64,000 nt of DNA from Bufo bufo (taxonomy: Eukaryota > Chordata > Amphibia > Anura > Bufonidae), in NCBI RefSeq assembly GCF_905171765.1, contig NC_053397.1, positions 3,552,946 through 3,616,945 of the forward strand, read 5' to 3'. Below the pieces are notes generated by a model. The model saw only the letters and a list, made by a program, of their open reading frames with translations, did not search any database and was not told where the DNA came from. Below are positions 47,501 through 60,172 of the stretch, piece after piece; positions within the stretch are counted from its first letter, which is position 1, and the number at the start of each line of letters is the position of its first letter. A program made the position numbers and the translations under genes.

Positions 47501-50500
47501 ACAGATACCAGGGACATGCAGTGTCGGGGGACAGGACAGATACCAGGGACATGCAGTGTCGGGGGACAGGACAGATACCAGGGACACGCTGCTCCCGGGG
47601 GACAGGACAGATACCAGGGACACGCAGTGTCGGGGCACAGGACAGATACCAGGCACACGCTGCTCCCGGGAGACAGGACAGATACCAGGGACACGCAGTG
47701 TCGGGGGACAGGACAGATACCAGGGACACGCAGTGTCGGGGGACAAGACAGATACCAGGGACACGCAGTGTCGGGGGACAGGACAGATAACAGGGACACG
47801 CTGCCCTCGGGGACACGCAGTGTCGGGGGACAGAACAGATACCAGGGACACGCAGTGTCGGGGGACAGGACAGATACCAGGGACACGCAGTGTCGGGGGA
47901 CAGGACAGATACCAGGGACACGTGCTCCCGGGGGACAGGACAGATACCAGGGACACGCAGTGTTGGGGGACAGGACAGATACCAGGGACACGCAGTGTCG
48001 GGGGACAAGACAGATACCAGGCACACGCAGTGTCGGGGGACAAGACAGATACCAGGGACACGCAGTGTCGGGGGACAGGACAGATACCAGGGACATGCAG
48101 TGTCGGGGGACAGGACAGATACCACGGACACGCAGTGTCGGGGGACAGGACAGATACCAGGCACACGCTGCTCTCGGGGGACAGGACAGATACCAGGCAC
48201 ACGCTGCTCTCGGGGGACAGGACAGATACCAGGGACACGCAGTGTCGGGGGACGGGACAGATACCAGGGACATGCAGTGTCGGGGGACAGGACAGATACC
48301 AGGGACACGCAGTGTCGGGGGACAGGACAGATACCAGGCACACGCTGCTCTCGGGGGACAGGACAGATACCAGGCACACGCTGCTCTCGGGGGACAGGAC
48401 AGATACCAGGGACACGCAGTGTCGGGGGACGGGACAGATACCAGGGACATGCAGTGTCGGGGGACAGGACAGATAACAGGGACACGCAGTGTCGGGGGAC
48501 AGGACAGATACCAGGCACACGCTGCTCTCGGGGGACAGGACAGATACCAGGCACACGCTGCTCTCGGGGGACAGGACAGATACCAGGGACACGCAGTGTT
48601 GGGGGACAGGACAGATACCAGGGACACGCAGTGTCGGGGGACAGGACAGATACCAGGGACACGCAGTGTCGGGGGACAGGACAGATACCAGGGACACGCA
48701 GTGTCGGGGGACAGGACAGATACCAGGGACATGCAGTGTCGGGGCACAGGACAGATACCAGGGACACGCTGCTCTCGGGGGACAGGACAGATACCAGGGA
48801 CACGCAGTGTCGGGGGACAGGACAGATACCAGGGACACGCAGTGTCGGGGGACAGGACGGATACCAGGGACATGCAGTGTCGGGGGACAGGACAGATACC
48901 AGGGACACGCAGTGTCGGGGGACAGGACAGATACCAGGGACACGCAGTGTCGGGGGACAGGACAGATACCAGGGACACGCAGTGTCGGGGGACAGGACAG
49001 ATACCAGGGACATGCAGTGTTGGGGCACAGGACAGATACCAGGGACACGCAGTGTCGGGGGACAAGACAGATACCAGGGACACGCAGTGTCGGGGGACAG
49101 GACAGATACCAGGGACATGCAGTGTCGGGGGACAGGACAGATACCAGGGACACGCAGTGTCGGGGGACAGGACAGATACCAGGGACACGCAGTGTCGGGG
49201 GACAGGACAGATACCTGGGACACGCAGTGTCGGGGGACAGGACAGATACCAGGGACATGCAGTGTCGGGGGACAGGACAGATACCAGGGACATGCAGTGT
49301 CGGGGGACAGGACAGATACCAGGGACACGCTGCTCCCGGGGGACAGGACAGATACCAGGGACACGCAGTGTCGGGGCACAGGACAGATACCAGGCACACG
49401 CTGCTCCCGGGAGACAGGACAGATACCAGGGACACGCAGTGTCGGGGGACAGGACAGATACCAGGGACACGCAGTGTCGGGGGACAAGACAGATACCAGG
49501 GACACGCAGTGTCGGGGGACAAGACAGATAACAGGGACACGCTGCCCTCGGGGACACGCAGTGTCGGGGGACAGAACAGATACCAGGGACACGCAGTGTC
49601 GGGGGACAGGACAGATACCAGGGACACGCAGTGTCGGGGGACAGGACAGATACCAGGGACACGTGCTCCCGGGGGACAGGACAGATACCAGGGACACGCA
49701 GTGTTGGGGGACAGGACAGATACCAGGGACACGCAGTGTCGGGGGACAAGACAGATACCAGGCACACGCAGTGTCGGGGGACAAGACAGATACCAGGGAC
49801 ACGCAGTGTCGGGGGACAGGACAGATACCAGGGACATGCAGTGTCGGGGGACAGGACAGATACCACGGACACGCAGTGTCGGGGGACAGGACAGATACCA
49901 GGCACACGCTGCTCCCGGGAGACAGGACAGATACCAGGGACACGCAGTGTCGGGGGACAGGACAGATACCAGGGACACGCAGTGTCGGGGGACAGGACAG
50001 ATACCAGGGACACGCAGTGTCGGGGGACAGAACAGATACCAGGGACACGCTGCTCTCGGGGGGACAGGACAGATACTAGGGACACGCAGTGTCGAGGACA
50101 GGACAGATACCAGGCAGACGCTGCTCTCGGGGGACAGGACAGATACAAGGGACACGCTGCTCTCGGGGGACAGGACAGATACCAGGGACACGCTGCTCTT
50201 GGGGGACAGGACAGATACCAGGGACACGCTGCTCTTGGGGGACAGGACAGATACCAGGGACGCGCAGTGTCGGGGGACAGGACAGATACCAGGGACACGC
50301 AGTGTCGGGGAACAGGACAGATACCAGGGACACGCAGTGTTGGGGGACAGGACAGATACCAGGGACATGCAGTGTCGGGGGACAGGACAGATACCAGGGA
50401 CATGCAGTGTCGGGGGGACAGGACAGATACCAGGGACACGCTGCTCTCGGGGGACAGGACAGATACCAGGGACACGCAGTGTCGGGGGACAGGACAGATA

Positions 50501-50562
50501 CCAGGGACACGCAGTGTCGGGGGACAGGACAGATACCAGGGACACGCAGTGTCGGAGTACGG
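44514..50562. repeat. 36-bp minisatellite, about 168 copies, 6 kb, higher-order structure
   Basis: The main unit is GACACGCAGTGTCGGGGGAC, AGGACAGATACCAGGG. A second type has CTGCTCTCGGGGG or CTGCTCCCGGGGG in place of CAGTGTCGGGGG. Two complete copies of a 1,741-bp higher-order unit run 46421-48161 and 48162-49902; rare markers recur at exactly this offset (CTGCCCTCGG at 47801/49542, TACCTGGG at 47471/49212, AGGACGGATACC at 47113/48854). Within each, a 177-bp sub-block starts at 46421, 46598 and 46775. The plus strand is G-rich. Open frames reach about 2,000 codons on the minus strand and 1,682 on the plus strand simultaneously, a property of a stop-free unit of 12 codons rather than a gene. 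Confidence 0.97.
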
Positions 50563-51611
50563 CCTCATGCTCAGGTTTCTGCAGGCAGTTTTGGAAACCA
50601 AAATCAGGAGTGAATTGAAAAAAGAGAAAAATTGTATCTGTCCTTTATATTTTCAATCCTTTTATGATCCATTCCTGACTTTGGCTGCATCAGGAAACCC
50701 GACCATGTGCCCGACCTGCGCTGAGGTCACTGAGCCGCGCGTCCTCTCTCACCCACCCGGAGCCTAATACATCCCACAGCCTCCCAGCCATGATCTGCAG
50801 AAATAGGAGACATGGCTCATTAAGACCTCAGCAACAAGTGAAAATATGTCACTGGCTGCAGCTCTCCAGGGCCCGCTCATGTGTAATGAGTCTAATTCAA
50901 TTCATTAAGTGAGCAGTTACCAGAGAACAATGATTAATAGTCCCCGGGCTCCGGGATCACAAGAGCCGAGCACCTCTCTACACAGACTGTCAGCTCCCGC
51001 GTCATTCCTGGAATACAACCAGGTGAACGCACCACCATGTTCACGCGGGGCGGACACGCAGATCTGCAGCAAATTATGGCGCACACACAGAGGAAAAATC
51101 TGCTGAATGTCTGACCCGCGCTGAGCCGGTTTACGTGTGGACGTCTTTAGAGGGCAGGTGGTTAGGTTTTTTATTTTACATCAGATGACTGTTCTATGCA
51201 GACACTGAACAAGCAGGGAAGGTTGAAAGAATTCGGCTCCGAGGCTGCAGATTCCATGCTGATTCGTGCTCAGAGTAATCGCTTGTAGTAGTGGTGCAGG
51301 CCGTGCCGTCTGCAGCAGCTTCGCGTGTAGTTTACGCCATTAATCTCTTCCTAACAATAAGACAGCGAGGTCACAAAGCGCTGACTGCAGGGATTATTTT
51401 CAGTCAATTCTGCACAGGAAATGAGATCGACTAAAGCAACTAACTTGCACCGAATCACACGAGGAGCAAAAGTGAAACGATCATTATACACATCAGCGTC
51501 AATGATTACACCCAGGAGAGTCCTGACATGACAGACCATGAGGCTGCAGAACCCAGGAGAGCTGGGTGACAACTACCTGGCTGTAAAAGGTGTCACCCAG
51601 CTCCCCTGATA
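50563..51611. other. intergenic DNA, no gene; small hairpin at its right edge
   Basis: No recognisable coding sequence. A hairpin lies at about 51556-51604: GAGCTGGGTGAC pairs with GTCACCCAGCTC across a loop containing AACTACCTGGCTGTAAAAG. A similar word AAAGCTGGGTGACAACC occurs alone near 60710, so the hairpin may be a remnant of a dispersed foldback element. Confidence 0.5.
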
Positions 51612-51812
51612 TACAGGGCCTTAGGAAAGTCCTCACACCCCTCAGTGTCCTCACATTCTGTCCTCTCGCTCCGTGTGCCCTCAGTCCCCAGAATGAGAAA
51701 GGGAGAAGAAGGTGAGAAATCTTCACTGATTTACTGAGAAGGAGAAACTAACGTCTCACATGGACATAAATATTCAACCCCTTTACTCAGGACATAAGGG
51801 GCTGAAGACTTA

Positions 51813-51974
51813 GGCTAGGTCTACACGACGACATGTGTCGCGCAAATTTTTTGCGACTGTCGCGTCGCAGCATGTCGCATGTTGCAGTGCGACACCATAG
51901 ACTATCATCTAAGTGTCGTGCAACATTGGTGCGACAAAATTTTGCACGACAAATGTTATCGTGTAGCCATAGCC
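51813..51974. mobile_element. small Harbinger-like MITE in the first repeat unit
   Basis: The 162-bp element has ends GGCTAGGTCTACACGACGAC and the inverted equivalent near 51957-51974 (CGTGTAGCCATAGCC), full of GTCGCG/GCGAC words. It is flanked by TTA (51810-51812) and TCA (51975-51977); the neighbouring units read CTTATGTCCCGAG, so the original duplication was probably TTA with one later change. It sits inside a 28-bp unit and therefore postdates the start of the array. Confidence 0.8.
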
Positions 51975-51977
51975 TCA

Positions 51978-54900
51978 TCTCCCGAGTAAAGGGCTAAATA
52001 CTTATGTCCGGAGTAAAGGGGCCGAAGACTTATGTCCCGAGTAAAGGGCTAAATACTTATGTCCAGAGTAAAGGGGCCGAAGACTTATGTCCGGAGTAAA
52101 GGGGCCGAAGACTTATGTCCTGAGTAAAGGGGCCGAAGACTTATGTCCAGAGTAAAGGGGCCGAAGACTTATGTCCGGAGTAAAGGGGCCGAAGACTTAT
52201 GTCCCGAGTAAAGGGCTAAATACTTATGTCCGGAGTAAAGGGGCTGAAGACTTATGTCCGGAGTAAAGGGCTAAATACTTATGTCCGGAGTAAAGGGGCT
52301 GAAGACTTATGTCCCGGGTAAAGGGGCTGAAGACTTATGTCCCGGGTAAAGGGGCCGAAGACTTATGTCCGGAGTAAAGGGGCCGAAGACTTATGTCCCG
52401 AGTAAAGGGGCCGAAGACTTATGTCCCAGGTAAAGGGGCCGAAGACTTATGTCCCAGGTAAAGGGGCCGAAGACTTATGTCCCGGGTAAAGGGGCCGAAG
52501 ACTTATGTCCTGAGTAAAGGGGCCGAAGACTTATGTCCCGAGTAAAGGGGCCGAAGACTTATGTCCGGAGTAAAGGGGCCGAAGACCTATGTCCTGAGTA
52601 AAGGGGCCGAAGACTTATGTCCCGGGTAAAGGGGCCGAAGACTTATGTCCCGAGTAAAGGGGCCGAAGACTTATGTCCCGGGTAAAGGGGCCGAAGACCT
52701 ATGTCCCAGGTAAAGGGGCCGAAGACTTATGTCCCAGGTAAAGGGGCCGAAGACTTAAGACTTATGTCCCAGGTAAAGGGGCCGAAGACTTATGTCCGGA
52801 GTAAAGGGGCCGAAGACTTATGTCCGGAGTAAAGGGGCTAAATACTTATGTCCCGAGTAAAGGGGCCGAAGACTTATGTCCGGAGTAAAGGGGCTAAATA
52901 CTTATGTCCAGAGTAAAGGGGCCGAAGACTTATGTCCGGAGTAAAGGGGCTGAAGACTTATGTCCCGAGTAAAGGGGCCGAAGACTTATGTCCGGAGTAA
53001 AGGGGCTAAATACTTATGTCCAGAGTAAAGGGGCCGAAGACTTATGTCCGGAGTAAAGGGGCTGAAGACTTATGTCCCGGGTAAAGGGGTCGAAGACTTA
53101 TGTCCCGAGTAAAGGGCTAAATACTTATGTCCAGAGTAAAGGGGCCGAAGACTTATGTCCGGAGTAAAGGGGCTGAAGACTTATGTCCGGAGTAAAGGGG
53201 CCGAAGACTTATGTCCCGAGTAAAGGGGCCGAAGACTTATGTCCCGAGTAAAGGGCTAAATACTTATGTCCGGAGTAAAGGGGCTGAAGACTTATGTCCC
53301 GGGTAAAGGGGCTGAAGACTTATGTCCGGAGTAAAGGGGCCGAAGACTTATGTCCCGAGTAAAGGGGCCGAAGACTTATGTCCCAGGTAAAGGGGCCGAA
53401 GACTTATGTCCCAGGTAAAGGGGCCGAAGACTTATGTCCCAGGTAAAGGGGCCGAAGACTTATGTCCCAGGTAAAGGGGCCGAAGACTTATGTCCTGAGT
53501 AAAGGGGCCGAAGACTTATGTCCCGAGTAAAGGGGCCGAAGACTTATGTCCGGAGTAAAGGGGCCGAAGACCTATGTCCTGAGTAAAGGGGCCGAAGACT
53601 TATGTCCCGGGTAAAGGGGCCGAAGACTTATGTCCCGAGTAAAGGGGCCGAAGACTTATGTCCCGGGTAAAGGGGCCGAAGACTTATGTCCCGAGTAAAG
53701 GGGCCGAAGACCTATGTCCCAGGTAAAGGGGCCGAAGACTTATGTCCCAGGTAAAGGGGCCGAAGACTTAAGACTTATGTCCCAGGTAAAGGGGCCGAAG
53801 ACTTATGTCCGGAGTAAAGGGGCCGAAGACTTATGTCCGGAGTAAAGGGGCTAAATACTTATGTCCCGAGTAAAGGGGCCGAAGACTTATGTCCGGAGTA
53901 AAGGGGCTAAATACTTATGTCCAGAGTAAAGGGGCCGAAGACTTATGTCCGGAGTAAAGGGGCTGAAGACTTATGTCCCGAGTAAAGGGGCCGAAGACTT
54001 ATGTCCGGAGTAAAGGGGCTAAATACTTATGTCCAGAGTAAAGGGGCCGAAGACTTATGTCCGGAGTAAAGGGGCTGAAGACTTATGTCCGGAGTAAAGG
54101 GGCTGAAGACTTATGTCCCGGGTAAAGGGGTCGAAGACTTATGTCCCGAGTAAAGGGCTAAATACTTATGTCCAGAGTAAAGGGGCCGAAGACTTATGTC
54201 CGGAGTAAAGGGGCTGAAGACTTATGTCCGGAGTAAAGGGGCCGAAGACTTATGTCCCGGGTAAAGGGTCCGAAGGCTCATGTCCCGGGTAAAGGGTCCG
54301 AAGGCTCATGTCCGGAGTAAAGGGGCCGAAGACTTATGTCCCGGGTAAAGGGGATGAAGACTTATGTCCCGAGTAAAGGGGCTGAAGACTTATGTCCCGA
54401 GTAAAGGGGTCGAAGACTTATGTCCCGAGTAAAGGGGTCGAAGACTTATGTCCCGAGTAAAGGGCTAAATACTTATGTCCAGAGTAAAGGGGCCGAAGAC
54501 TTATGTCCGGAGTAAAGGGGCTGAAGACTTATGTCCGGAGTAAAGGGGCCGAAGACTTATGTCCCGAGTAAAGGGGCCGAAGACTTATGTCCCGAGTAAA
54601 GGGCTAAATACTTATGTCCGGAGTAAAGGGGCTGAAGACTTATGTCCCGGGTAAAGGGGCTGAAGACTTATGTCCGGAGTAAAGGGGCCGAAGACTTATG
54701 TCCCGAGTAAAGGGGCCGAAGACTTATGTCCCAGGTAAAGGGGCCGAAGACTTATGTCCCAGGTAAAGGGGCCGAAGACTTATGTCCCGGGTAAAGGGGC
54801 CGAAGACTTATGTCCTGAGTAAAGGGGCCGAAGACTTATGTCCCGAGTAAAGGGGCCGAAGACTTATGTCCGGAGTAAAGGGGCCGAAGACCTATGTCCT

Positions 54901-56887
54901 GAGTAAAGGGGCCGAAGACTTATGTCCCGGGTAAAGGGGCCGAAGACTTATGTCCCGAGTAAAGGGGCCGAAGACTTATGTCCCGGGTAAAGGGGCCGAA
55001 GACTTATGTCCCGAGTAAAGGGGCCGAAGACCTATGTCCCAGGTAAAGGGGCCGAAGACTTATGTCCCAGGTAAAGGGGCCGAAGACTTAAGACTTATGT
55101 CCCAGGTAAAGGGGCCGAAGACTTATGTCCGGAGTAAAGGGGCCGAAGACTTATGTCCCGGAGTAAAGGGGCTAAATACTTATGTCCCGAGTAAAGGGGC
55201 CGAAGACTTATGTCCGGAGTAAAGGGGCTAAATACTTATGTCCAGAGTAAAGGGGCCGAAGACTTATGTCCGGAGTAAAGGGGCTGAAGACTTATGTCCC
55301 GAGTAAAGGGGCCGAAGACTTATGTCCGGAGTAAAGGGGCTAAATACTTATGTCCAGAGTAAAGGGGCCGAAGACTTATGTCCGGAGTAAAGGGGCTGAA
55401 GACTTATGTCCGGAGTAAAGGGGCTGAAGACTTATGTCCCGGGTAAAGGGGTCGAAGACTTATGTCCCGAGTAAAGGGCTAAATACTTATGTCCAGAGTA
55501 AAGGGGCCGAAGACTTATGTCCGGAGTAAAGGGGCTGAAGACTTATGTCCGGAGTAAAGGGGCCGAAGACTTATGTCCCGGGTAAAGGGTCCGAAGGCTC
55601 ATGTCCCGGGTAAAGGGTCCGAAGGCTCATGTCCGGAGTAAAGGGGCCGAAGACTTATGTCCCGGGTAAAGGGGATGAAGACTTATGTCCCGAGTAAAGG
55701 GGCTGAAGACTTATGTCCCGAGTAAAGGGGCTGAAGACTTATGTCCCGAGTAAAGGGGTCGAAGACTTATGTCCCGAGTAAAGGGGCCGAAGACTTATGT
55801 CCCGAGTAAAGGGCTAAATACTTATGTCCGGAGTAAAGGGGCTGAAGACTTATGTCCGGAGTAAAGGGCTAAATACTTATGTCCAGAGTAAAGGGGCTGA
55901 AGACTTATGTCCGGAGTAAAGGGGCTAAATACTTATGTCCCGAGTAAAGGGGCCGAAGACTTATGTCCGGAGTAAAGGGGCTAAATACTTATGTCCAGAG
56001 TAAAGGGGCCGAAGACATGTCCGGAGTAAAGGGGCTGAAGACTTATGTCCTGAGTAAAGGGGCTGAAGACTTATGTCCCGAGTAAAGGGGCCGAAGACTT
56101 ATGTCCGGAGTAAAGGGGCTAAATACTTATGTCCAGAGTAAAGGGGCCGAAGACTTATGTCCGGAGTAAAGGGGCTGAAGACTTATGTCCAGAGTAAAGG
56201 GGCCGAAGACTTATGTCCGGAGTAAAGGGGCCGAAGACTTATGTCCCGGGTAAAGGGTCCGAAGGCTCATGTCCCGGGTAAAGGGTCCGAAGGCTCATGT
56301 CCGGAGTAAAGGGGCCGAAGACTTATGTCCCGGGTAAAGGGGATGAAGACTTATGTCCCGAGTAAAGGGGCTGAAGACTTATGTCCCGAGTAAAGGGGCC
56401 GAAGACTTATGTCCCGAGTAAAGGGGCCGAAGACTTATGTCCCGAGTAAAGGGCTAAATACTTATGTCCGGAGTAAAGGGGCTGAAGACTTATGTCCGGA
56501 GTAAAGGGCTAAATACTTATGTCCGGAGTAAAGGGGCTGAAGACTTATGTCCGGAGTAAAGGGGCCGAAGACTTATGTCCCGAGTAAAGGGGCTGAAGAC
56601 TTATGTCCCAGGTAAAGGGGCCGAAGACCTATGTCCTGAGTAAAGGGGCCGAAGACTTATGTCCCGAGTAAAGGGGCCGAAGACTTATGTCCGGAGTAAA
56701 GGGGCCGAAGACCTATGTCCTGAGTAAAGGGGCCGAAGACTTATGTCCCGGGTAAAGGGGCCGAAGACTTATGTCCTGAGTAAAGGGGCCGAAGACTTAT
56801 GTCCCGGGTAAAGGGGCCGAAGACTTATGTCCCGAGTAAAGGGGCCGAAGACTTATGTCCCAGGTAAAGGGGCCGAAGACTTATGTC
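51978..56887. repeat. 28-bp minisatellite, about 175 copies
   Basis: The unit is AAAGGGGCCGAAGACTTATG, TCCCGAGT, with frequent TCCGGAGT, TCCCAGGT and TCCTGAGT endings and a shorter variant AAAGGGCTAAATACTTATG. Rare markers reveal large duplications: AGACTTAAGACTTA at 52751, 53764 and 55084 (offsets 1,013 and 1,320), and GAAGGCTCATGTCCCGGG at about 54272, 55593 and near 56261. The array lies wholly between the inverted arms of the surrounding TA-flanked element. Confidence 0.96.
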
Positions 56888-56999
56888 CATGTGAGACGTT
56901 AGTTTCTCCTTCTCAGTAAATCAGTGAAGATTTCTCACCTTCTTCTCCCTTTCTCATTCAGGGAACTGAGGGGTGTGAGGACTTTCCGGACGCACTGTA

Positions 57000-58790
57000 A
57001 CTTAGAAATGCTCGCTCACATTGCGTCATTTCATCCATTTTTGCACAGTATTTGACCTACGTGCCTCCCATAACATGAATGTTCTAGATCTGCTGTCCAG
57101 CTCTAGATCCAGTGTCCGGTTCCTGCTCCAGTGCTGTGTGCAGTGAGGACACTTCCAGCTGGTCCCGTCCAGTTCACAGACTTGCACCCGGTATCGTTGG
57201 CTGTTGCAGACATTTCTCCCTGGGGACAATACTTGGAGCACAGAACCATAAATCTCCTCTCTTTTCCCATGGCGTCCATTATCCCCGGCCGACCTCCAGC
57301 TTTATAGCATTACGCACAATCCAGAGCCGTAACCCAATGTAAAGCCGCCCAGCAGTGAAGGGGTTAAGTCCCTTTCCTGCTCACGGACGTGGCTCTAATT
57401 GCACTGCACTGTTTTTCGGGATTCTCATCTGTATGGGATAAGTTTTGTGGGAAACCACTTTGCATAAAACATCTATTCAGTCCTGGAAGCCAACCCCACT
57501 CAGTGCCATTATACCCCAGCATGGGGGATTAGGAGCAGCCAATGAGACCATGACGCCCTATTCTGCTGGGGCTCGTGGGAGCACAACTTTGTAACCCCCT
57601 ATTATCTATGGCCCATTCATACAGGTTCCTGGCCACACAGGGGTCGGAGTGGGGGGCGCACCATAACTCTGATCATCCTCCCCTCTCATATATGTATGGA
57701 CGTCCTGCGGTAGGACGCGCTCTGCGCTGTCACTGGATCTAATGGAGAAACACATTGACCATTCATGGAGGAGACGTGGGATGGCGGCCATCGCTCGACG
57801 CAGTCATCAGGCGGGACTGTGAGGTCATACAGAGCCGAGGTCGGAGAGGCGTGCGGTACGAGGGGTGGGGCAGCGTAAAATGATGCCACATGTCCCCTCC
57901 AGGCGATGGTTAATTGAAACACTTCCGCAGGTTTATAGGAGTGTAAAAATATTTAACTGAAAAGCTGCTGGAAAAAACTAAACTATGGCAAGTGTCGCCA
58001 CCCTGTTCCCGGAGCTTCAGGGCCGGCGTCCAGTCTCCTGCACACGGAGCCAGCCCTTATATAATGAAATGTTCTGCAAGTTTTTAATAGACTTTGGGGT
58101 AAATTATATAATATCAAGAGAGGAGTTTTTGAAGTCACTTTTGCTTTCATGTCAAAGACGTTACTCCAGCTTCTTGTGTCGCCCCCTACTGGAGAGAGAT
58201 TGTGTGTCTTTAAAACGTTGCGTTTGACAATGCACCTCATTAACATAGCTGACCACGCCCACTTCAATTCTAAACTCTCCGATTTCTAAAATAGTGAACA
58301 GCGTAAAATCACAAAGTAGCAAAGGTTTGGTAAAAAATTGCTCGGCGCTGAAAATCTGAAACTTTTTAGGAGATATATTTTTCCCATGGCGTTTCAATTT
58401 CAGGATCTCAGCTTGCTGTCAGTGAAAGCCTATCCTAACACATCAAAGGGCTTGTTACAATGTATCAGTGTACACCATTGTCCATGAGCTAAACAAAGCA
58501 GTAGTGTATTTTTCCAGTCACTTCAGCGAAAGCAAGCAGAGATCTTACAACATGAAGTCCAATAGAAACTTTGCAGAAGCTTGTAAATATTTCTTGAAAT
58601 TTAAAATAGAAATAATGATGACATCTCTGGCACAACCGTGAACTAAAGAACCCTAAGGGCATACACACATCATCAGCAGTCTCTCACAGGCTTCCAAAAA
58701 CATGCACGCTGGGCTCATCCAAGTATGCATGTGCTCCGAATGTGGAGAGGGGTGAAAACTGCTGCCAGGCTAAGCCTTTCCCTCCACAAT
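57000..58790. other. intergenic DNA, no gene recognised
   Basis: About 1.8 kb with no open frame above 95 codons and no domain. The stretch 58400-58620 contains CTTGCTGTCAGTGAAAG and AAAGCAAGCAGAGATCTT, words shared with about 5877-5900, suggesting fragments of one dispersed repeat. Confidence 0.45.
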
Positions 58791-60170
58791 TCTCTGTCCC
58801 TCTCTAGACCCCTCTGTCTCCTATAGACCGCTCTGTCCCTCTCTAGACTCCTCTGTCTCCTCCAGACTCCTCTGTCTCCTCCAGATCCCTCTGTCCCTCT
58901 CTAGACTCCTCCAGATCCCTCTGTCTCCTCTTTCCCTCTCTAGATTCCTGTCTCCTCCAGATCCCTCTGTCCCTCTCTAGACTCCTCTGTCTCCTCCGTC
59001 CCTCTCTAGACGCCTGTCTCCTTCAGACTCCTCTGTCTCCTCCAGATCCCTCTGTCCCTCTCTAGACTCCTCTGTCCCTCTCTAGACTCCTCTGTCTCCT
59101 CCAGATCCCTCTGTCCCTCTCTAGACTCCTCTGTCCCTCTCTAGACTCCTCTGTCTCCTCCAGACCCCTGTCCCTCTCCAGACCCCTCTGTCCCTCTCTA
59201 GACTCCTCTGTCTCCTCCAGATCCCTCTGTCCCTCTCTAGACCCCTGTCTCCTCCAGACTCCTCTGTCTCCTCCAGATCCCTCTGTCCCTCTCTAGACTC
59301 CTCTGTCTCCTCTTTCCCTCTCTAGATTCCTGTCTCCTCCAGATCCCTCTGTCCCTCTCTAGACTCCTCTGTCTCCTCCGTCCCTCTCTAGACCCCTGTC
59401 TCCTCCAGATCCCTCTGTCCCTCTCTAGACTCCTCTGTCCCTCTCTAGACCCCTGTCTCCTCCAGATCCCTCTGTCCCTCTCTAGACTCCTCTGTCCCTC
59501 TCTAGACCCCTGTCTCCTCCAGACTCCTCTGTCTCCTCCAGATCCCTCTGTCCCTCTCTAGACTCCTCTGTCTCCTCCAGACCCCTCTGTCTCCTCTAGA
59601 CTCCTCTGTACCTCTCTAGACCCCTGTCTCCTCCAGATCCCTCTGTCCCTCTCTAGACTCCTCTGTACCTCTCTAGACCCCTGTCTCCTCCAGATCCCTC
59701 TGTCTCCTCTAGACTCCTCTGTCCCTCTCTAGATTCCTGTCTCCTCCAGATCCCTCTCTAGACTCCTCTGTCCCTCTCTAGACCCCTGTCTCCTCCAGAC
59801 TCCTCTGTCTCCTCCAGATCCCTCTGTCCCTCTCTAGACTCCTCTGTCTCCTCCAGACCCCTCTGTCTCCTCTAGACTCCTCTGTCCCTCTCTAGATTCC
59901 TGTCTCCTCCAGATCCCTCCCTAGACTCCTCTGAACCTCTCTAGACTCCTCTGTCCCTCTCTAGACTCCTCTGTCTCCTCCAGACCCCTCTGTCTCCTCT
60001 AGACTCCTCTGTCCCTCTCTAGATCCCTCTGTCCTCTCTAGACTCCTCTGAACCTCTCTAGACTCCTCTGTCCCTCTCTAGACTCCTCTGTCTCCTCCAG
60101 ACCCCTGTCCCTCTCCAGACCCCTCTGTCCCTCTCTAGACTCCTCCAGATCCCTCTGTCCCTCTCTAGAC
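58791..60170. repeat. pyrimidine-rich compound minisatellite
   Basis: It is made of interchangeable modules: CTGTCCCTCTCTAGAC, TCCTCTGTCTCCTCCAGA and TCCCTCTGT, with a repeat period near 39 bp but variable order. The plus strand is about nine-tenths C and T with very few purines outside TAGA/CAGA/TG, so it could form intramolecular triplexes. The array ends directly against a decayed Tc1-like transposase fragment. Confidence 0.93.
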
Positions 60171-60172
60171 CC

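Larger units (their letters stand above)
51614..56997. mobile_element. TA-flanked inverted-repeat element expanded by a central minisatellite
   Basis: The left end CAGGGCCTTAGGAAAGTCC and the right end, read inverted, CAGTGCGTCCGGAAAGTCC lie next to TA (51612-51613 and 56998-56999). The inverted arms continue inward through CTCACACCCCTCAG, AATGAGAAAGGGAGAAGAAG and AACTAACGTCTCACATGGAC, about 115 bp on the right and longer on the left, where about 45 bp are extra. The TA target and CAG ends fit Tc1/mariner-type MITEs. Between the arms lies the 28-bp array, giving a total of 5.4 kb where such MITEs are normally a few hundred bases. Confidence 0.85.

Noticed and set aside
44405..50545. Minus-strand open frame of 2,046 codons, with other frames of 1,754 and 1,863 codons over the same DNA
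   Set aside because: The 36-bp unit has no stop in most frames on either strand, so all are open at once. The translation is a strict 12-residue repeat with no start context, domain or codon signature of a gene.
44514..50562. CRISPR-like array of 36-bp repeats
   Set aside because: There are no unique spacers between repeats, no cas genes, and the context is eukaryotic; it is a head-to-tail minisatellite.
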